DNA of 64,000 bases from Betaproteobacteria bacterium LSUCC0117. GTDB lineage: Bacteria; Pseudomonadota; Gammaproteobacteria; Burkholderiales; Burkholderiaceae_C. A model generated the notes under the pieces. It was not told the origin of the DNA. It made no database searches and worked only from the letters and a program-made list of their open reading frames with translations. Numbering within the stretch: position 1 is the first letter of the stretch; each line of letters opens with the position of its first letter. Position numbers and translations under genes: made by a program. The stretch spans positions 124,001 through 188,000 of the forward strand of contig JAUJFZ010000006.1 of assembly GCA_030441535.1 (NCBI GenBank). The letters run 5' to 3'. Below, piece after piece: positions 36,130 through 44,631 of the stretch.

Positions 36130-37893
36130 ATGTACGCCTACACCGAGTTTGACCAAACCTTCATAGAGCAGCGCGCCGCGCAGTACCGAGACCAATTGAA
36201 CCGGTGGCAATCCGGCGCCTTGTCCGAAGATGAGTTCAAGCCGCTGCGACTGCAGAACGGATGGTACGTGCAACGCTTCGCTCCCATGCTACGGGTCGCG
36301 ATTCCCTATGGTGTCGTGTCCAGCCGGCAACTGCGCGTGCTGGCGGAGATCGCCCGTACCTACGACCACAAGGACCTCTCATCCATTGACACCACGGTAG
36401 CCGGTCTGAGCGATGTGACCTCCCTGCCCGACCATTGCGCCCACTTCACCACACGTCAAAACGTCCAGTTCAATTGGATACCACTGTCGAAGAGTGCGGA
36501 TGTGATGGACCTGCTTGCCACCGCAGGCCTGCACGGTATCCAAACCAGCGGCAACTGCATACGCAACACCACCACCGACGCCTTCGCAGGCATTGCGCCA
36601 GACGAGCTGGTTGACCCCCGCCCCTTTGCCGAACTGATCCGCCAATGGAGCACCCTGCATCCTGAATTCGCATTTTTACCCCGTAAATTCAAAGTCGCCA
36701 TAACCGGCGCTTCAGAGGATCGCGCCGCGACCCGCTGGCACGACGTGGGATTGCGTCTGGTGGCGAACGATGATGACGACCTCGGTTTTGAAGTGTCAGT
36801 CGGGGGCGGCATGGGGCGCACCCCTGTCATTGGGCGCATCCTGCGATCGTTCGTGCCTGCGTTTGACATCCTCGACTACCTCACCGCGGTGATTCGAGTC
36901 TATAACCGTTGGGGCCGACGCGACAACCTTTACAAAGCACGCATCAAGATTTTGGTGAAGGCTGAGGGGCAAGCATATATCGACGAGGTCGACGCCGAAT
37001 TCGAAGCCCTCCAAACCGTTGACGGTAGCCCCAACCGGATCACAGCCACACGATTCGCCGAAGTCGCTGCGGCATTCTCTCCCCCATCGCGCGATCAAGG
37101 CGCCATTCCCACCCAAGAAAAAATAGCCGCAATCCTGGCTGCCGCCTCACGGGATGAGGCTGGATTTGACAGCTGGTTGATCCAGAACGTACGCCCACAC
37201 AAAGTGCCGCACCTGCGCGCAGTGACCCTTTCATTCAAGCGTGTAGGATACGCGCCCGGCGACGCAACAGCCGCCCAGCTTGACGCTGCAGCACAGCTTG
37301 CCGATACCTACAGCGCGGGTGAACTGCGCGTCACGCACACCCAAAATTTGGTACTTCCATGGGTGCGCTGCGATGCACTGCCCGCGCTGTGGCGGGATGC
37401 GAAAGCCTTGGGGCTGGCGAAACCCAATATCGGCTTACTGACTGACATGATCGCTTGCCCTGGGGGAGATTTTTGCAGCCTCGCGAACGCACGTTCGCTG
37501 TCCCTCGCATCCGCCATCACGGCGCGTTACCAGGATTTAGATGAGCTGATGGACCTCGGCGCTATCGATCTGCACATCAGCGGCTGTATCAACTCATGCG
37601 GCCACCATCACAGTGGACACATCGGTATTCTAGGTGTGGACAAAGATGGGCAAGAGTGGTACCAAATCACCTTGGCAGGCTCTGACGGAGCGTCAATTGG
37701 CGGTGAAGCGCGGCCGGGGCGGGTCGTAGGCCCTTCTTTTGCCGCAGATGAGGTTGTCGGGGCTATCGAGGCGATTCTCGACACCTACAACCATTTGCGC
37801 GTGAGGGGTGAGGCCTTTATCGCCACCCTCGACCGCGTCGGACACGACCCATTCAAAGCTGCCGCACACCAGGCGCGCTTGGCAACCGCTTGA
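36130..37893 (+). CDS. cysI: Sulfite reductase hemoprotein (nitrite/sulfite reductase family)
   Basis: A siroheme enzyme reducing sulfite to sulfide. The cluster/siroheme cysteines are present: ACPGGDFCSLA and, further on, SGCINSCGHHHSGH (C-x5-C and C-x3-C). ATG 36130 gives 587 residues beginning MYAYTEFDQTFIEQR, as in Burkholderiales relatives; a GTG at 36097 would add 11 residues, and neither start has a clear ribosome-binding site. No cysJ flavoprotein follows. Instead DUF934, a ferredoxin and a ferredoxin-NADP reductase are downstream, so electrons probably come through ferredoxin. Confidence 0.93.
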   Translation: MYAYTEFDQTFIEQRAAQYRDQLNRWQSGALSEDEFKPLRLQNGWYVQRFAPMLRVAIPYGVVSSRQLRVLAEIARTYDHKDLSSIDTTVAGLSDVTSLPDHCAHFTTRQNVQFNWIPLSKSADVMDLLATAGLHGIQTSGNCIRNTTTDAFAGIAPDELVDPRPFAELIRQWSTLHPEFAFLPRKFKVAITGASEDRAATRWHDVGLRLVANDDDDLGFEVSVGGGMGRTPVIGRILRSFVPAFDILDYLTAVIRVYNRWGRRDNLYKARIKILVKAEGQAYIDEVDAEFEALQTVDGSPNRITATRFAEVAAAFSPPSRDQGAIPTQEKIAAILAAASRDEAGFDSWLIQNVRPHKVPHLRAVTLSFKRVGYAPGDATAAQLDAAAQLADTYSAGELRVTHTQNLVLPWVRCDALPALWRDAKALGLAKPNIGLLTDMIACPGGDFCSLANARSLSLASAITARYQDLDELMDLGAIDLHISGCINSCGHHHSGHIGILGVDKDGQEWYQITLAGSDGASIGGEARPGRVVGPSFAADEVVGAIEAILDTYNHLRVRGEAFIATLDRVGHDPFKAAAHQARLATA

Positions 37894-37917
37894 CACTCAC
37901 CTAACCCACACACCCCT

Positions 37918-38316
37918 ATGCATACGACACCAGAGATTCAACTGACGACAGCCAACACAGCGGAGGCCGCAGCGTGGTTGCGAGAGGCGCTAGCGATCGA
38001 TAACACGGCTGAGGTCCCAATAGATGGCTCACACACGTCGCAGGCCATTAGTCTGAATTTCCCCAAGTTCGCTGACGGCAGAGCCTACTCTCAAGCCGCT
38101 CTACTGCGCGGGCGTTTGGGGGCTACAGGCCCTCTTATCGCGACCGGCGATGTATTGGTTGACCAGGTTCTGCAAATGGCTAGATGTGGTTTCAGCCATG
38201 CCATTTTGCGAGCGGATCAATCGCTGGAGGCGGCACAGCGCCAAATGGCTCGATACAGTCGCTTCTACCAGGTCGATGCCTATCAGATAGAAGCCCCGCT
38301 GCGCCGGGAAGATTAA
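37918..38316 (+). CDS. DUF934 family protein, sulfate assimilation accessory
   Basis: A 132-residue DUF934 protein. The motif LNFPKFADGRAYSQAALLR and, later, ATGDVLVDQVLQMARCGF are diagnostic. Members are found next to cysI in beta- and gammaproteobacteria and are believed to help sulfite reduction, but the biochemical role is not established. The gene lies 24 bases after cysI. The expected cysH and cysDN genes do not follow; a ferredoxin gene does, after 71 bases. Confidence 0.9.
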   Translation: MHTTPEIQLTTANTAEAAAWLREALAIDNTAEVPIDGSHTSQAISLNFPKFADGRAYSQAALLRGRLGATGPLIATGDVLVDQVLQMARCGFSHAILRADQSLEAAQRQMARYSRFYQVDAYQIEAPLRRED

Positions 38317-38387
38317 GGCTTGCCCCGCCCGAGCGGCCAACAAACCATTAAAATCATGTATTTGCATCTCGTTACCAACACAAAACC

Positions 38388-38717
38388 ATGACACACGTCG
38401 TTACCGAAGCCTGTATCAAATGTAAGTACACCGACTGCGTGGACGTCTGTCCCGTGGACTGCTTCCGCGAAGGGCCCAACTTCCTGACCATCGATCCAGA
38501 CGAGTGCATCGATTGCGCTGTGTGTATTCCTGAGTGCCCCGTCTCTGCCATCTATGCAGAGGAAGACCTTCCCGAGGATCAGATGCACATGATCAAGCTC
38601 AATCTCGAGTTGTCACGTTTGCCCACTTGGAAAAGCATCACCAAACGCAAAGAGCCATTAGCCGACGCCGATGACTGGAAAGACAAACCCAACAAGCTTT
38701 CAGAATTGGTTCGCTAA
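38388..38717 (+). CDS. fdxA: 7Fe ferredoxin FdxA
   Basis: A 109-residue ferredoxin with cysteine spacing for one 3Fe-4S and one 4Fe-4S cluster: Cys9, Cys17, Cys21 and neighbours at the N-terminus, and Cys40, Cys43, Cys46, Cys50 in DECIDCAVCIPECPVSAI. The C-terminal extension of about 45 residues is typical of the FdxA/Azotobacter type. It acts as a soluble electron carrier. The position between cysI-DUF934 and a ferredoxin-NADP reductase suggests it passes electrons from NADPH to the sulfite reductase. A terminator follows at 38751. Confidence 0.93.
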   Translation: MTHVVTEACIKCKYTDCVDVCPVDCFREGPNFLTIDPDECIDCAVCIPECPVSAIYAEEDLPEDQMHMIKLNLELSRLPTWKSITKRKEPLADADDWKDKPNKLSELVR

Positions 38718-38750
38718 ACCCGACAAACGGTTTTCCGCCACGCTCTAACC

Positions 38751-38774
38751 GGCGAGCTTGCTCGCCATTTTTTT
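38751..38774 (+). terminator. Terminator of fdxA
   Basis: GGCGAGC, loop TT, GCTCGCC, then A and seven T. It ends 16 bases before the reductase start, so the reductase needs its own promoter or readthrough. Confidence 0.85.
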
Positions 38775-38790
38775 GCAAAATTTGCGCCTT

Positions 38791-39885
38791 ATGGATACCC
38801 TCGTTACTGCCCCCGTCACTCCTGAGATTCGTGCTGATGTAATCGAGACCGATGCCGTCATTATTGGTGCTGGGCCGGTTGGCCTCTTCCAAGTTTTCGA
38901 ACTGGGCCTGCTAGAGATCAAGGCGCACGTGATCGACTCCTTAGCCTACGCCGGCGGGCAGCCCATGGAGCTTTATCCAGACAAGCCTATCTTTGATATT
39001 CCAGCTGTGCCCGTATGCACAGGAAAAGAACTCACCGACGCGTTGATGAAGCAGATTGAGCCGTTCAAGCCAACGTTCCATTTTGGCAGTGAAGTGAGCA
39101 CCGTTTTGCAACAACCCGATGGTCGATTCTTTGTAGAGACCGGCAAAGGCACACAGTTTTTAACTAAAACCATCTTCATCGCAGCGGGCGTGGGAGCCTT
39201 CCAGCCGCGAACGCTCAAGGTTGACGGCGTTGAAAAGTACGAGGGTTCGCAGGTCCACTACCGCGTCAAAAACCCAGCTGACTTTGCTGGTAAGAATCTG
39301 GTTATTCTGGGGGGGGGTGACTCGGCGCTGGACTGGACCCTGAACTTCGTCGCAGAAGGTCCGAACAAAGCGGAGAGCGTCATTTTGATCCATCGCCGTG
39401 ATGGCTTCAAAGCGGCGCCCGCCAACGTCGCCAAAATGCGCGAATTGTGTGATGCCTATGAAATGCAATTCATCGTGGGTCAAGTCACGGGGCTCGATGA
39501 GCGTGACAATCAACTGGTTGGCGTCAAGGTCACAGGCTCCGACGGTGTGACGCGCGTTGTACCCATGGATGCGATGTTGATCTTCTTTGGCCTCAGCCCC
39601 AAGTTGGGGCCGATTGCACAATGGGGCCTTGACATCGAACGCAAACAATTGGTGGTGGATACTGAAAAATTTTCGACCAACGTACCCGGTATTTTTGCAG
39701 TAGGTGACATCAACACCTACCCTGGCAAAAAGAAGCTAATCCTCTCCGGCTTCCACGAATGTGCACTGGCAGCATTCGGTGCATCACCCATCATCAATCC
39801 CGAAAAACGGGTGCTGTTGCAGTACACGACCACGAGTCCGAAACTCCACAAAGTGTTGGGCGTTGAAACGCCGACATTCGATTGA
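38791..39885 (+). CDS. Ferredoxin-NADP reductase, thioredoxin reductase-like
   Basis: A 364-residue flavoprotein with two dinucleotide-binding motifs: IIGAGPVGLFQVFE for FAD near residue 29, and LVILGGGDSALDWTL for NADPH near residue 170. It lacks the CxxC of thioredoxin reductase, so it belongs to the TrxB-like ferredoxin-NADP reductase group. I chose ATG 38791; an upstream frame overlaps the terminator. Next to fdxA, it is the natural partner to reduce that ferredoxin, in turn feeding CysI. Confidence 0.92.
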   Translation: MDTLVTAPVTPEIRADVIETDAVIIGAGPVGLFQVFELGLLEIKAHVIDSLAYAGGQPMELYPDKPIFDIPAVPVCTGKELTDALMKQIEPFKPTFHFGSEVSTVLQQPDGRFFVETGKGTQFLTKTIFIAAGVGAFQPRTLKVDGVEKYEGSQVHYRVKNPADFAGKNLVILGGGDSALDWTLNFVAEGPNKAESVILIHRRDGFKAAPANVAKMRELCDAYEMQFIVGQVTGLDERDNQLVGVKVTGSDGVTRVVPMDAMLIFFGLSPKLGPIAQWGLDIERKQLVVDTEKFSTNVPGIFAVGDINTYPGKKKLILSGFHECALAAFGASPIINPEKRVLLQYTTTSPKLHKVLGVETPTFD

Positions 39886-39951
39886 TGACGCACGCCGCTT
39901 TTTTTAACTGCGGACGAAAATGCTCGAAAATGCCGTTATAATTTTGGCTGT

Positions 39952-40027
39952 TCCTCGATAGCTCAGTTGGTAGAGCGCCGGACTGTTAATCCGTAGGTCA
40001 CTGGTTCGAGCCCAGTTCGAGGAGCCA
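39952..40027 (+). tRNA. tRNA-Asn (anticodon GTT)
   Basis: A complete cloverleaf with encoded CCA. The acceptor stem TCCTCGA pairs with TCGAGGA, the anticodon loop is CTGTTAA, and the T arm reads ACTGGTTCGAGCCCAGT. Confidence 0.98.
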
Positions 40028-40038
40028 CTGTTTAAGCC

Positions 40039-40076
40039 AAAAAAGCCCAGTCACTGAAAAGTTGCTGGGCTTTTTT
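40039..40076 (+). terminator. Terminator after tRNA-Asn, probably bidirectional
   Basis: AAAAAAGCCCAG pairs with CTGGGCTTTTTT around a 14-base loop. It can end the tRNA transcript on the plus strand and the convergent small lipoprotein transcript on the minus strand. Confidence 0.85.
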
Positions 40077-40084
40077 GTTGTTTG

Positions 40085-40270
40085 TTATGACTCAACAGTT
40101 AATTTGAAATACACCGCGCCAGGGCGGGGCTTGATACGCAACTTGACACCGTCATCAATGTAGGTTTCAACGCCACCACCACGCAGTCGAGTCTTTCCAT
40201 CTGAGACCGTACTGCAACCCGCAAACGAGGTCGCCAAGCAGAGGAACATCAAGCAGGTATTGATACGCAT
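40085..40270 (-). CDS. Small predicted lipoprotein of unknown function
   Basis: A 61-residue frame. It has a signal peptide ending in a lipobox, FAGC, at about residues 16-19, so it is probably a lipid-anchored periplasmic or outer-membrane protein of about 43 mature residues. The mature part is rich in Gly, Arg and Lys (SDGKTRLRGGGVETYIDDG). I do not recognise the family. The frame ends next to the tRNA-Asn terminator; its promoter would lie in the 82 bases before it. No partner is obvious. Confidence 0.65.
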   Translation of the reverse strand: MRINTCLMFLCLATSFAGCSTVSDGKTRLRGGGVETYIDDGVKLRIKPRPGAVYFKLTVES

Positions 40271-40352
40271 AACCTCAGCATAATGAGAACTGTTCGCCCT
40301 GGCAAGCAGTCTCTAAGACGACGATGGCTGATTGCAACAACCAATTTCAGGT

Positions 40353-40844
40353 TTAGTTTGTGGGCGCTTTTATCCGAGCTGCAGCCGCCCGCGCGTGGGC
40401 TTCGACTCCACCCTTGGCTGTCCAGTCATCGTATCCACCGTGCAAGATGCGCACGTTGTCCCAGCCTGCGACTCTTAATGCGAATCCTGCTTGAGACGAC
40501 AAGGAACCTGTGTTGCAGTAAAGCACGACGAGTTTATTTTTCGGAATGTTGCCACTTTCCGCGAGAATACGCCGCCATTCGATGTTGATCGCGTCAGGTA
40601 TGTGGCCTTGCACAAACTGCGCGGTATCTCGGGTATCAACAAACACGGTATTGGCGTAAGACGCCTCGGGTATCTGCTCGGCGAAAATGGTCCCGCCGGG
40701 ATACTCCACAAAATCGAGATAAGCGGCCATCTCCTCAAAAGCAGGTGAGGCTTCGCCTGCATGTGCTTGCCCGGAAATCATCACCGCTAACGCGGCGCTC
40801 ACAGCCACCAGCGTACGTCGGCAACCGCAGAAACAAACTGACAT
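40353..40844 (-). CDS. Periplasmic rhodanese-like protein
   Basis: A 163-residue protein with a Sec signal peptide ending AHA-GE at about residue 29, and a rhodanese domain. The active-site Cys110 sits in LYCNTGSLSSQ, and the DTRDTAQFVQGHIPDAIN segment is the usual entry to the domain. Periplasmic rhodaneses transfer sulfane sulfur or sense redox, but the substrate here is unknown. The nearby cysI-ferredoxin genes make sulfur metabolism a reasonable guess. Confidence 0.85.
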   Translation of the reverse strand: MSVCFCGCRRTLVAVSAALAVMISGQAHAGEASPAFEEMAAYLDFVEYPGGTIFAEQIPEASYANTVFVDTRDTAQFVQGHIPDAINIEWRRILAESGNIPKNKLVVLYCNTGSLSSQAGFALRVAGWDNVRILHGGYDDWTAKGGVEAHARAAAARIKAPTN

Positions 40845-40926
40845 TTTTGACCCCGTATATAAGAATTAACTAATATTACATGACTTTGGCTACGCGTCCA
40901 CGACCAACCAAGTTAGCATTGCAACC

Positions 40927-41700
40927 ATGACGCTCCCGCCGCAAGCTGCCATTGTCTGGGTTGAACCCCATTCACCTTTACCCGACCCAGCAGAGGTCAG
41001 ATCGGACGGCGCCTATCCCGGTCTTATCGCAGCCGGCTTAGATTTATCGACCACGCGATTATTCGAGGCTTATTCAAAGGGGATTTTTCCCTGGTTCAGT
41101 GAGGGCGAGCCTGTCTTGTGGTGGAGCCCCAATCCCCGAATGTGCCTAAAACCCGCGGCGTTCAAGCTGCACCGTAGCCTGAGAAAGCGCATTCAAAACG
41201 GCTTGCGCCAAGGGTCGCTTGAGATCCGCGTGGACGCCGATTTCGATCAGGTCATCCACCAATGCGCCGCGCAACAGCGGCCTGGGCAAAATGGCACGTG
41301 GATTGTTCCTCCAATGATTGAGGCCTACCGTGCGTTCCACCGCGAAGGATATGTTCATGCGGTCACGGCGCACTGGGACGGCGAGCTGATCGGGGGGCTC
41401 TACGCAGTCAACATTGGACACGCGGTATTTGGTGAGTCGATGTTCACACTCAAACCGGACGGCTCGAAAGTCGCGCTGGCTGCCTTGGTTGCCCTGGCGC
41501 TGCGCGAGTCCGTGCCACTGATCGACTGTCAACAGGAAACCACCCACCTCGGAACCCTCGGTGCAGCGCCGATACCACGGGCTAGATTTTTGGAAACAGT
41601 GCGATCTGCCGCACAAGCGCCTGCGATGAATTGGGGGTTTAAAGCGTCTACTTGGTTGACACTCGACCCCCGCTTGTCGGCGCATAATACGAGCTCATGA
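40927..41700 (+). CDS. aat: Leucyl/phenylalanyl-tRNA-protein transferase
   Basis: Aat adds Leu or Phe from tRNA to proteins with N-terminal Arg or Lys, marking them for ClpS-ClpAP. The 257-residue protein has the motif YSKGIFPWFSEGEPVLWWSPN (first part shown within GIFPWFSEGEPVLWW) near residue 50 and GGLYAVNIGHAVFGESMF near 160, both family hallmarks. It overlaps bpt by 4 bases, making a two-gene N-degron operon. Confidence 0.95.
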   Translation: MTLPPQAAIVWVEPHSPLPDPAEVRSDGAYPGLIAAGLDLSTTRLFEAYSKGIFPWFSEGEPVLWWSPNPRMCLKPAAFKLHRSLRKRIQNGLRQGSLEIRVDADFDQVIHQCAAQQRPGQNGTWIVPPMIEAYRAFHREGYVHAVTAHWDGELIGGLYAVNIGHAVFGESMFTLKPDGSKVALAALVALALRESVPLIDCQQETTHLGTLGAAPIPRARFLETVRSAAQAPAMNWGFKASTWLTLDPRLSAHNTSS

Positions 41701-42464
41701 CGTACCCAAACGAGTTGCCCCTTCAGGCCATTCAGCTCTATGCGACGGCCACATACGCTTGCAGCTATTTGCCCAACTTGTTGGCGCGCTCGCAGGTCGC
41801 AACCCCCAGCCACCTGGTGCAGGGCGATGTTTACGATCAACTGGTTCGTCAAGGATTCCGCCGCAGTGGGCTCCTCACCTATCGTCCCAATTGTGACAGC
41901 TGCAAGGCGTGTGTCCCCGTTCGGATTGCAGCTGACAGGTTCCTGCCGAACCGGAGCCAACGCCGCGTCAACCAAGCCCACGCTGATCTGGTTGTTCGGA
42001 TTTTAAAGCCAGCCTTTGTCACTGCCCACTACGAGCTGTACATTGCCTACCAGCGACAGCGGCATGCTGGGGGTGGTATGGATCAGGACAACGTTGAACA
42101 ATACGAGCAGTTTTTGTTGCAGAGTCGCGTCAACTCCCGCATGGTGGAATTTTGGCGTGAAAGCCCCGACGGTTACCAGCTCCTGATGGTGTCAATCATC
42201 GACGTGTTATCGGATGGTATTTCAGCTGTCTACACCTTTTACGACCCACAGGTGAAATCTGGCTTGGGGACATTCAATATCCTGTGGCAAATCGCACAAG
42301 CGAAGTCATTGGGCTTGCCTTACATCTATCTGGGCTATTGGATCGAAAAGAGCCCCAAGATGAACTACAAACGCCAATTTGAGGGTCAAGAGCACCTTAT
42401 TGATGGCGAGTGGTTGGCGGTTTCTAGACAACCCGTACCACGCCGTACGAATAGTTTTGATTGA
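41697..42464 (+). CDS. bpt: Aspartate/glutamate leucyltransferase
   Basis: Bpt (Ate1-like) adds Leu to proteins with N-terminal Asp or Glu, sending them to the same ClpS pathway as Aat. The 255-residue protein has the cysteine-rich N-terminal segment YRPNCDSCKACVPVRI near residue 62 and the C-terminal GLPYIYLGYWIEKSPKMNYK. The 4-base overlap with aat indicates coupled translation. Together they cover primary (Arg/Lys) and acidic N-terminal signals. Confidence 0.95.
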   Translation: MTYPNELPLQAIQLYATATYACSYLPNLLARSQVATPSHLVQGDVYDQLVRQGFRRSGLLTYRPNCDSCKACVPVRIAADRFLPNRSQRRVNQAHADLVVRILKPAFVTAHYELYIAYQRQRHAGGGMDQDNVEQYEQFLLQSRVNSRMVEFWRESPDGYQLLMVSIIDVLSDGISAVYTFYDPQVKSGLGTFNILWQIAQAKSLGLPYIYLGYWIEKSPKMNYKRQFEGQEHLIDGEWLAVSRQPVPRRTNSFD

Positions 42465-42522
42465 CTTGGCAATCGCGCGTTTCACTTTGTAAAATACCGT
42501 TTTACATATACGCGATCGCACT

Positions 42523-43284
42523 GTGTCCGAACCTGCAAAACCCAGCGTCCAAGTCATTGAACGCTTATTCTTGTTGCTTGAAGTCTTGGCTAAAAACGGT
42601 CAAGCGATGTCACTGAAAGAAATCAGTGAGGCGGCAAAATTGCACCCCTCCACGACCCACCGTATCCTGAACGACCTGACCATCGGGCGGTTTGTCGAGC
42701 GCCCTGAGGCGGGTACCTACCGGCTCGGCATGCGGCTTTTAGAGCTTGGCACGCTCGTCAAGGACCGCCTTAACGTCAGAGACTTGGCACTTGGGCCAAT
42801 GCGCGAGTTGCACCGCCTCATACAACAACCTGTCAATCTGAGTGTTCGCCAAGGAGACGAGATTATCTACATTGAGCGCGCCTACAGCGAGCGCAGCGGT
42901 ATGCAGGTGGTTCGTGCAATCGGAGGACGTGCCCCATTGCACCTGACGTCCGTTGGTAAGTTATTTTTGGCCAGCGACGACATCGCTCGAATCCGAGCCT
43001 ATGCCACGCGTACAGGCCTGCCAAGCCAAACGCGCAACAGCCTGACGCAACTTCATCAACTGGAACGAGAGTTGCAAGAGGCGCAGAAGTCGGGGGTGGC
43101 GCGTGACAACGAAGAGCTCGAGTTAGGCGTTCGTTGTATAGCTGCAGGCGTTCGCGATGACCAAGGAAAATTGGTAGCGGGCCTATCCATCTCAGCTCCC
43201 GCCAGCCGAATGGACGAAAGTTGGTTACCCAAGCTGCAATCAACCGCAAACGAAATTTCTAAGGCGCTTGGGTATCGGGGTTAA
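42523..43284 (+). CDS. IclR-family transcriptional regulator
   Basis: A 253-residue IclR protein that starts at a GTG at 42523. The winged helix is VIERLFLLLEVLAKNGQAMS then LKEISEAAKLHPSTTHRIL (about 9-50), and the effector domain is C-terminal (about 80-250). It lies 58 bases after bpt on the same strand but probably has its own promoter in the AT-rich gap. The genes it controls are not evident; it is unlike the PobR-type protein at 15867. Confidence 0.87.
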   Translation: MSEPAKPSVQVIERLFLLLEVLAKNGQAMSLKEISEAAKLHPSTTHRILNDLTIGRFVERPEAGTYRLGMRLLELGTLVKDRLNVRDLALGPMRELHRLIQQPVNLSVRQGDEIIYIERAYSERSGMQVVRAIGGRAPLHLTSVGKLFLASDDIARIRAYATRTGLPSQTRNSLTQLHQLERELQEAQKSGVARDNEELELGVRCIAAGVRDDQGKLVAGLSISAPASRMDESWLPKLQSTANEISKALGYRG

Positions 43285-43314
43285 GCAGTAGAACTTCGCG
43301 GCTCTAGCCGAGTA

Positions 43315-44382
43315 TTAGCCGTGCTTGGGGGATTGATTGGCTGCCTGCTTGGCTTTTTGCTCTTCAGACTCCAGCCACTTGCGAATACGCTTCGCATCAG
43401 CGAGTCGGGTGTACTTCCCATTTGAATCCAGAAACACCATGATCAAATTACGTTGCGCGATGGACACCTGCATGACCAAGCATCGCCCCGCCTCGCGAAT
43501 GTAGCCTGTTTTCTGGAGCCCGATTTCCCAACTGTCGTTGCGAACCAAGCTGTTGCTGTTGCGGTACTCGAGGCGACGGCGGCCCGACAAGACCGAGTAG
43601 CTCTCAGCCGTTGACAACTCCCGCAACAAGGGACGTTCGTAGGCGACGTTTACCAATACTGCCAAGTCGCGCGCACTCGATTGGTTCTTGCTAGACAGGC
43701 CGGTTGGGTCAACATAAATGGTTTCATGCATACCCAACAAAGCGGCTTTGGCATTCATGTTCGCCACAAACGCAGCCTCCCCACCCGGGAATGTGCGAGC
43801 CAGCGCATTGGCTGCACGGTTTTCACTGGACATCAACGCGAGGTGCAATGCCTCACCACGCGTAAGGGTGGTCCCCACCCGCAAGCGAGATGAGCTTCCC
43901 TTCACGCGGTCGATATCTTCTGAGGTGATTTTGATGGTCTCATCCAGGTCTAAAGCCGCATCATTAATGATCAACCCAGTCATCAGTTTGGTGATCGACG
44001 CAATTGGCAGAACAGCGGCTTCGTTTTTGCTAAACAAAACTTCGTTCGTGTCTTGGTCGACCACAAACGCGACGCTGGAGCCGAGACGCAATGGATCGGC
44101 AACTTTATTGAGGCCTTGTACCCGCGCGGCCGAGACCGGAACGGCGGCACGCCGCCTCACACTAGAACGCTTTTTTGCTCGCTTGCTGCTGGCCCGCACA
44201 ACACGCTTTTTACGAACCTCTTTACGCGCGGAGGCTTTAACTTTGGATTTGGCCGTGACCTTGGTGACCGATGATTTACCGGACACGCCTTCTGCATAGG
44301 CCACACGCCCGCCCAAGCTCAACATGATGCCAATCAGCACACAAAGCGCGAACAGCAATGAACGGGCGGAAAAAGATTTCAT
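43315..44382 (-). CDS. pbpG: D-alanyl-D-alanine endopeptidase, PBP7 type
   Basis: A 355-residue periplasmic penicillin-binding protein that cleaves D-Ala-DAP crosslinks in peptidoglycan. The signal peptide ends near AYA-EG (residue 30). A long Lys/Arg-rich linker (about 40-80) precedes the domain, unusual in length. The catalytic motifs are SITK (Ser129, Lys132), SEN in LMSSENRAANAL, and KTG in LQKTGYIREAG. The 193 bases before its start (44383-44575) are AT-rich and carry no other gene I can support. Confidence 0.9.
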   Translation of the reverse strand: MKSFSARSLLFALCVLIGIMLSLGGRVAYAEGVSGKSSVTKVTAKSKVKASARKEVRKKRVVRASSKRAKKRSSVRRRAAVPVSAARVQGLNKVADPLRLGSSVAFVVDQDTNEVLFSKNEAAVLPIASITKLMTGLIINDAALDLDETIKITSEDIDRVKGSSSRLRVGTTLTRGEALHLALMSSENRAANALARTFPGGEAAFVANMNAKAALLGMHETIYVDPTGLSSKNQSSARDLAVLVNVAYERPLLRELSTAESYSVLSGRRRLEYRNSNSLVRNDSWEIGLQKTGYIREAGRCLVMQVSIAQRNLIMVFLDSNGKYTRLADAKRIRKWLESEEQKAKQAANQSPKHG

Positions 44383-44575
44383 GAAACCACAATCAAGTAA
44401 GTTTTGGTACGCGTGTCAGTATAACGAAAAATTCGAAAATGCCAATACTTTCAAGTATTTAGAATTTATATTTAAATTTTTTCTATCGAGAATATAGTTT
44501 AAAAAAATTACTTTTCGGTTGCGAACTTGGTTTATGAAATCAAATAGATAAAACTTTAAGCAACATTTAAGAGGT

Positions 44576-44601
44576 AAAAGTGTGGCCCCCTCGGACCACA
44601 C
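44576..44601 (-). terminator. Terminator of leuA
   Basis: On the minus strand GTGTGGTCC, loop GAGG, GGGCCACAC, with one T-G pair, then four T. It begins 31 bases after the leuA stop and closes the leuA transcript. Confidence 0.8.
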
Positions 44602-44631
44602 GTAAAGAAAAAACAAGCGATGGAGAGGTAC

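Noticed and set aside
44416..44616. 66-codon minus-strand frame in the AT-rich gap before pbpG
   Set aside because: The region is AT-rich, contains the leuA terminator hairpin, and the frame has no ribosome-binding site or known motif.
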